Shown here: piece after piece, positions 31,374-34,760 of the stretch
How the letters are laid out: each line of letters begins with the position of its first letter
Position numbering within the stretch: position 1 is the stretch's first letter
Program-made: the position numbers and the translations under genes
NCBI GenBank assembly: GCA_016928525.1
Contig: JAFGKO010000270.1
Location: forward strand, 1-34,760
Direction: 5' to 3'
Source of the DNA: Anaerolineales bacterium
GTDB lineage: Bacteria > Chloroflexota > Anaerolineae > Anaerolineales > Villigracilaceae
Length of the DNA: 34,760 bases
The notes under the pieces: generated by a model
Database searches by the model: none
The model's input: only the letters and a program-made list of their open reading frames with translations
What the model was told of the DNA's origin: nothing

Positions 31374-31640
31374 CTACTTCTTCTCCGCCAAATGGCCGCG
31401 GAAAGTTCGTGTTGGTGCGAACTCACCCAGGCGATGCCCTACCATATTTTCGGTGATGTAGATCGGCACGTGCCGGCGGCCATCATGCACGGCAATCGTA
31501 TGCCCCACCATCTGGGGGAAAATCGTGCTGGCGCGGCTCCAGGTACGGATGACTTTCTTCTCACCCTTCTGGTTCATCGCTTCAATTTTCTTAAGCAGTT
31601 TCGGCTCAATGAACGGGCCTTTTTTCAACGATCGTGACAT
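31374..31640 (-). CDS. rpsS: 30S ribosomal protein S19 (uS19)
   Basis: The 88-residue protein begins [20 protein letters not shown] and has [40 protein letters not shown] and [13 protein letters not shown], a normal S19, which forms the 30S head with S13. It lies 28 nt after rplB. Confidence 0.97.
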   Translation of the reverse strand: MSRSLKKGPFIEPKLLKKIEAMNQKGEKKVIRTWSRASTIFPQMVGHTIAVHDGRRHVPIYITENMVGHRLGEFAPTRTFRGHLAEKK

Positions 31641-31668
31641 ATCTGCTTACCTCATCTACTCTCAGCGC

Positions 31669-32505
31669 CTAGCGGCCCTTTTTGCTCCGGCGGCGCACAA
31701 TATACTTATCTGTCTGCTTGTTACGGCGGGTCTTATAACCCAGGGTAGGCTTACCCCACGGGCTCTTCGGACCGGGAAGACCAATCGGTTGGCGACCCTC
31801 TCCACCACCATGAGGATGGTCGCGCGGACTCATGGCAGTACCACGCACGGTTGGACGGATTCCCAGGTGGCGTTTGCGTCCAGCCTTACCAAGTTTAATG
31901 TTGCTGTGATCTACATTACCGATCTGACCTATCGTGGCATAGCACACCTGTCGTACCAGACGCACCTCGCCCGAGGGCATACGGATTTGCGCGAAGTCAC
32001 CTTCTTTGGCCAACAACTGCGCGGAACTTCCCGCAGAGCGGACCAATTGACCGCCTTTACCCTCACGCAACTCGATGTTATGAATGGTCGTTCCAACAGG
32101 AATACTGGAGAGCGGCAAGGCGTTGCCAGGACGAATTTCCACATTCGGTCCAGACATGACAGCATCACCAACGCGTAGACCCAGTGGAGCTACAATATAA
32201 CGTTTCTCACCATCAGCGTAGTGTAATAGAGCCAAACGGGCAGTACGATTTGGATCGTATTCGATCGCTGCAATCTTCGCCGGGATATCACGCTTGTCAC
32301 GTTTGAAATCGATGACGCGAATAAAACGCCGATGGCCACCACCACGATGACGGACTGTTACACGACCATGCGCATTGCGACCACCTTGCTTACGCAACGG
32401 TAATAACAGCGAACGTTCCGGTTTGGATTTGGTAATCTCTTCAAAGGTGTGTCCGGTCATTCCACGCTGGCCGGGGGTTACCGGTTTATACTTTTTTACG
32501 GGCAT
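31669..32505 (-). CDS. rplB: 50S ribosomal protein L2 (uL2)
   Basis: The 278-residue protein begins [20 protein letters not shown] and has [20 protein letters not shown], the RNA-binding core with [20 protein letters not shown] and [20 protein letters not shown], the [20 protein letters not shown] motif with the conserved His near the peptidyl-transferase centre, and a basic tail. Its ATG overlaps the rplW stop (TAATG). Confidence 0.98.
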   Translation of the reverse strand: MPVKKYKPVTPGQRGMTGHTFEEITKSKPERSLLLPLRKQGGRNAHGRVTVRHRGGGHRRFIRVIDFKRDKRDIPAKIAAIEYDPNRTARLALLHYADGEKRYIVAPLGLRVGDAVMSGPNVEIRPGNALPLSSIPVGTTIHNIELREGKGGQLVRSAGSSAQLLAKEGDFAQIRMPSGEVRLVRQVCYATIGQIGNVDHSNIKLGKAGRKRHLGIRPTVRGTAMSPRDHPHGGGEGRQPIGLPGPKSPWGKPTLGYKTRRNKQTDKYIVRRRSKKGR

Positions 32506-32807
32506 TATTGCACCCCTTCAAACATTTCTAGGGTTTCCCCTGTCGCCAGCGTAATTATCGCCTTCTTGAAACTCGGGCGGCGCACCAAAAGGCGGCGGCT
32601 GCGAGCACGACGCCCACGCTTGGCAGGGGCATTCACAATATTCACACGCACCACATTCACATCAAACAGCGTCTCAATAGCATCTTTCACCATCGTCTTG
32701 GTTGCTTTATCAGCGACCACGAACGAGTACTGGTTCAATTTACCAGATTGGTAGCTGGACTTTTCAGTGATCAACGGGCGGACAAGCACATCATAAATCG
32801 TAGTCAT
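32505..32807 (-). CDS. rplW: 50S ribosomal protein L23 (uL23)
   Basis: The 100-residue protein has [60 protein letters not shown], and a basic [20 protein letters not shown] loop before [16 protein letters not shown]23 is the main docking site for trigger factor and SRP at the tunnel exit. It lies 10 nt after rplD and overlaps rplB by 1 nt. Confidence 0.96.
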   Translation of the reverse strand: MTTIYDVLVRPLITEKSSYQSGKLNQYSFVVADKATKTMVKDAIETLFDVNVVRVNIVNAPAKRGRRARSRRLLVRRPSFKKAIITLATGETLEMFEGVQ

Positions 32808-32817
32808 GCTTCGTCTC

Positions 32818-33447
32818 CTATCCGAGGTGTGCCGTCAATACATCGAGGGCTTTCAACGGCAAAACCACCTTGTTATATCCGAGCAAATCGCGGATATTCA
32901 AGTAACTCGCCAATAAAACCTTGGCACCAGCCAGGTTGTCAGCCGAACGCATGACCGTATCATAAGTCTGATCTTTTTCAGGAAGCAGGACTAAAGCACT
33001 GGACTCTCCGACCAGCTTGTTTAGAACACTGGCCATTAATCGCGTCTTCGGTTCAGTCAACATGATCTCATCTACAACAACGATACCTGCCTCCGCTGCT
33101 TTGGCCGAAAGCGCCGACCGAAGCGCTGCACGGCGCATCTTCTTGGGCATGGCCTGTTCATAGCTACGGGGACGAGGTGTATGGACACGGCCACCGCCTT
33201 TCCACTGCACAGCACGAGTGGATCCTTGACGGGCACGACCCGTACCTTTTTGACGCCACGGTTTACGACCACCACCCGCAACCTCGCTGCGGGTCTTCGT
33301 TTTATGCGTGCCCAGACGCGCATTCGCCATCTGGCGGATATAAGCCTGGTGCATCAAATCAACATTAATCGGCGCTTCGAAGACAGCCGCAGGCAGTTCA
33401 ACCTGCTTCACCTTCTTGCCTTCCATGTCGAAAACGTCTACTTTCAT
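32818..33447 (-). CDS. rplD: 50S ribosomal protein L4 (uL4)
   Basis: The 209-residue protein has MKVDVFDMEGKKVKQVELPA, the tunnel loop RQMANARLGTHKTKTRSEVA, GGGRKPWRQKGTGRARQGST and RAVQWKGGGRVHTPRPRSY, and the C-terminal TYDTVMRSADNLAGAKVLLA. L4 lines the exit tunnel and represses the S10 operon in E. coli. I chose ATG 33445-33447 because GGGAG lies about 10 nt upstream; an in-frame ATG three codons earlier sits against that site and a GTG at 33466-33468 is the other option. Confidence 0.95.
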   Translation of the reverse strand: MKVDVFDMEGKKVKQVELPAAVFEAPINVDLMHQAYIRQMANARLGTHKTKTRSEVAGGGRKPWRQKGTGRARQGSTRAVQWKGGGRVHTPRPRSYEQAMPKKMRRAALRSALSAKAAEAGIVVVDEIMLTEPKTRLMASVLNKLVGESSALVLLPEKDQTYDTVMRSADNLAGAKVLLASYLNIRDLLGYNKVVLPLKALDVLTAHLG

Positions 33448-33473
33448 CGCTTTCATACTCCCATTCACAGCGC

Positions 33474-34103
33474 CTACTGCTTGCGCGCCTCTTTTATCAT
33501 AATCAGGCCGCCCTTGGGTCCGGGGACAGCCCCACGTACACCCAGCAAATTGCGCTCGGTGTCTACCAGAACAACCCTAAGAGCCTGTACAGTCACACGC
33601 TCATTACCCATGTGACCAGGACCACGCGAGCCTTTATAAACACGACCTGGCGTGGTACCCGCGCCTCGCGAACCTGGAGCACGCTGACGGTCAGACTGAC
33701 CGTGCGTTTTTGGGCCACCGCGAAAACCGTAGCGCTTTACGCCACCAGCAAAACCCTTACCTTTGCTGGTTCCGATTACATCCACGCGTTCACCAACGGC
33801 AAATGTTTCAACGGTCACTTTTTCGCCCACATTGATTTCCGGATTTTTGATACGGAATTCACGCAAGATGCGTAGCGGAGGGATTTCATTGGCTTTGAGA
33901 TGCCCCAGTTCTCCACCCGTTAAACGCTTGGGGTTGATCTCGCCAAAACCGAGCTGAACCGCCGAATAGCCTTCCCTTTCGGGGCGGCGGATCTGCGTAA
34001 CATAACACGGCCCAGCTTCGATGAGCGTCACAGGATATGCGACACCTTGTTCATCGAAGATCTGGGTCATGCCGATCTTCTTTCCAATAAGCCCTTTCAA
34101 CAT
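33474..34103 (-). CDS. rplC: 50S ribosomal protein L3 (uL3)
   Basis: The 209-residue protein begins [20 protein letters not shown] and has the L3 signatures [40 protein letters not shown] and [20 protein letters not shown], then [21 protein letters not shown]3 starts 50S assembly. AAGGAG lies upstream of the ATG. A 200-nt structured gap separates it from rpsJ, which is unusual in this gene order. Confidence 0.97.
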   Translation of the reverse strand: MLKGLIGKKIGMTQIFDEQGVAYPVTLIEAGPCYVTQIRRPEREGYSAVQLGFGEINPKRLTGGELGHLKANEIPPLRILREFRIKNPEINVGEKVTVETFAVGERVDVIGTSKGKGFAGGVKRYGFRGGPKTHGQSDRQRAPGSRGAGTTPGRVYKGSRGPGHMGNERVTVQALRVVLVDTERNLLGVRGAVPGPKGGLIMIKEARKQ

Positions 34104-34119
34104 GCTCAGTTTTCTCCTT

Positions 34120-34134
34120 ACAAATAGTATTTGT
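34120..34134 (-). promoter_or_regulatory. Palindrome next to the rplC ribosome binding site
   Basis: ACAAATA-G-TATTTGT (34120-34134) is a perfect 7+1+7 palindrome that ends where the rplC AAGGAG site begins. It could be a small protein-binding site or an RNA hairpin affecting ribosome access. Confidence 0.35.
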
Positions 34135-34180
34135 CGAGACTGTCAGCCTGGGCTCGGCTGCATCATCTCCTCACAGGGCA

Positions 34181-34294
34181 GTCAACAGGTCCGGTGCAAC
34201 GCGCTGGTTATTTGCGTCCACACACAAACAAATTCTTGCGCTGTGTTGTCTTGCCACACTAACAGGTCTGACGGTCGAGCGAGTCAGACCTGTT
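34181..34294 (-). promoter_or_regulatory. Structured rpsJ-rplC gap with alternative RNA pairings
   Basis: AACAGGTCTGAC (34261-34272) and GTCAGACCTGTT (34283-34294) form a perfect 12-bp hairpin with a 10-nt loop, 11 nt after the rpsJ stop. A third element, GTCAACAGGTCCG (34181-34193), carries the same AACAGGTC, so on the mRNA the first arm could pair with either of two partners. No T-run follows. This may be a leader that controls rplC and later genes; no protein gene lies in 34104-34305. Confidence 0.5.
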
Positions 34295-34305
34295 GAGTTT
34301 TCAAA

Positions 34306-34614
34306 CTATATTTTAATCTCGATGTCCACACCCGCAGGCAGGTTGAGGCGCATCAGCATATCGATTGTCTTCGAGTCAGGATCGAGAACATCAATCAATC
34401 GATTGTGGGTACGAATCTCGAAGTGCTCGTGCGAATCCTTATCGATAAAAGTCGAGCGACGTATTGTAAAGCGTTCTAGCTTAGTTGGCAAGGGTACAGG
34501 ACCAACTACATGAGCGCCACTACGTTCCGCCGTCTCGACAATGCGCTTGGCAGATTGATCGAGGACGCGGTGGTCATAGGCCTTGAGGCGGATGCGGATT
34601 TTCTGTTTCGACAT
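34306..34614 (-). CDS. rpsJ: 30S ribosomal protein S10 (uS10, NusE)
   Basis: The 102-residue protein begins [20 protein letters not shown] and has [60 protein letters not shown] and [16 protein letters not shown], a normal S10, which also acts as NusE in antitermination. TAGGAG lies 5-6 nt before the ATG and overlaps the tuf stop, the usual tuf-rpsJ arrangement. Confidence 0.98.
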   Translation of the reverse strand: MSKQKIRIRLKAYDHRVLDQSAKRIVETAERSGAHVVGPVPLPTKLERFTIRRSTFIDKDSHEHFEIRTHNRLIDVLDPDSKTIDMLMRLNLPAGVDIEIKI

Positions 34615-34621
34615 TCTTCTC

Positions 34622-34760
34622 CTATTCGATGATCTTGGTGACGACGCCAGCGCCGACAGTCAGACCACCTTCGCGGATGGCGAACTTCGAGCCCTGCTCC
34701 AACGCCACCGGTACGATCAACTCCACCGTCAGGTTCACATCGTCCCCAGGCATGACCATC
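34622..34760 (-). CDS. tuf: Elongation factor Tu, C-terminal end (cut by the window edge)
   Basis: Only the last 45 or so codons are in the window: [20 protein letters not shown], then [20 protein letters not shown] and a stop. This is the end of domain 3 of EF-Tu, the GTPase that brings aminoacyl-tRNA to the ribosome. The gene continues past 34760. It ends 7 nt before the rpsJ start and is probably cotranscribed with the ribosomal protein genes. Confidence 0.96.
   Translation of the reverse strand, partial: MVMPGDDVNLTVELIVPVALEQGSKFAIREGGLTVGAGVVTKIIE

Overview
The window looks like a chromosomal segment of a member of the Chloroflexota, most likely class Anaerolineae. This is inferred from protein style (Pro/Thr-rich lipoprotein, GHMP kinase-GalU fusion, TauE/cupredoxin fusion, zinc-binding forms of S4, S14, L24 and L36), not from a marker search. 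Chromosomal origin is secure, because the last half is the conserved S10-spc-alpha ribosomal protein cluster.

Layout. 1-3000: a decayed accessory patch on the minus strand. A DUF2971 gene and a HEAT-repeat gene sit among four short remnants that end in the same C-terminal tail (YGLTEEEI-IVEG type) known from Eco57I-like type IIG restriction-modification proteins. One remnant joins an N-terminus of such an enzyme directly to its tail. 3001-5272: sparsely coding DNA with a small membrane protein gene, a SnoaL-like gene behind a structured, terminator-bearing leader, several hairpin repeats and two good sigma-70 promoters. 5273-8927: a membrane methyltransferase, a RarD-type transporter and a GHMP sugar kinase fused to a GalU-type nucleotidyltransferase. 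8929-15149: a copper-handling run on the minus strand (csoR, copZ, copA, then a CcdA/TauE-like protein with a cupredoxin domain, a second metal-binding domain protein and DUF2203), interrupted between copA and the TauE-like gene by a complete IS1-family element with an 8-bp target duplication. The csoR promoter is close to consensus and is directly followed by a CsoR-type operator. 15230-17389: a lipoprotein and a MazG protein with a tetrapyrrole-methylase domain.

17473-34760, all minus strand. In transcription order: tuf (partial), rpsJ, [200-nt structured gap], rplC, rplD, rplW, rplB, rpsS, rplV, rpsC, rplP, rpmC, rpsQ, rplN, rplX, rplE, rpsN, rpsH, rplF, rplR, rpsE, rpmD, rplO, secY, adk, map, [promoter, no infA], rpmJ, rpsM, rpsK, rpsD, rpoA, rplQ, truA, rplM, rpsI, then a terminator. 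This is translation, protein export, RNA polymerase assembly and tRNA modification in one long unit.

Main points for a second look: the restriction-enzyme tail remnants; a CCCCGAAGGGG palindromic element that seems to have entered truA and one tail remnant in frame; a roughly 100-nt candidate RNA/attenuator before the SnoaL-like gene; mutually exclusive RNA pairings between rpsJ and rplC; the absence of infA with a promoter in its place; the IS1-family insertion into the copper genes; and the kinase-GalU fusion. I see no clearly new multi-gene system; the most novel signals are RNA and repeat structures.
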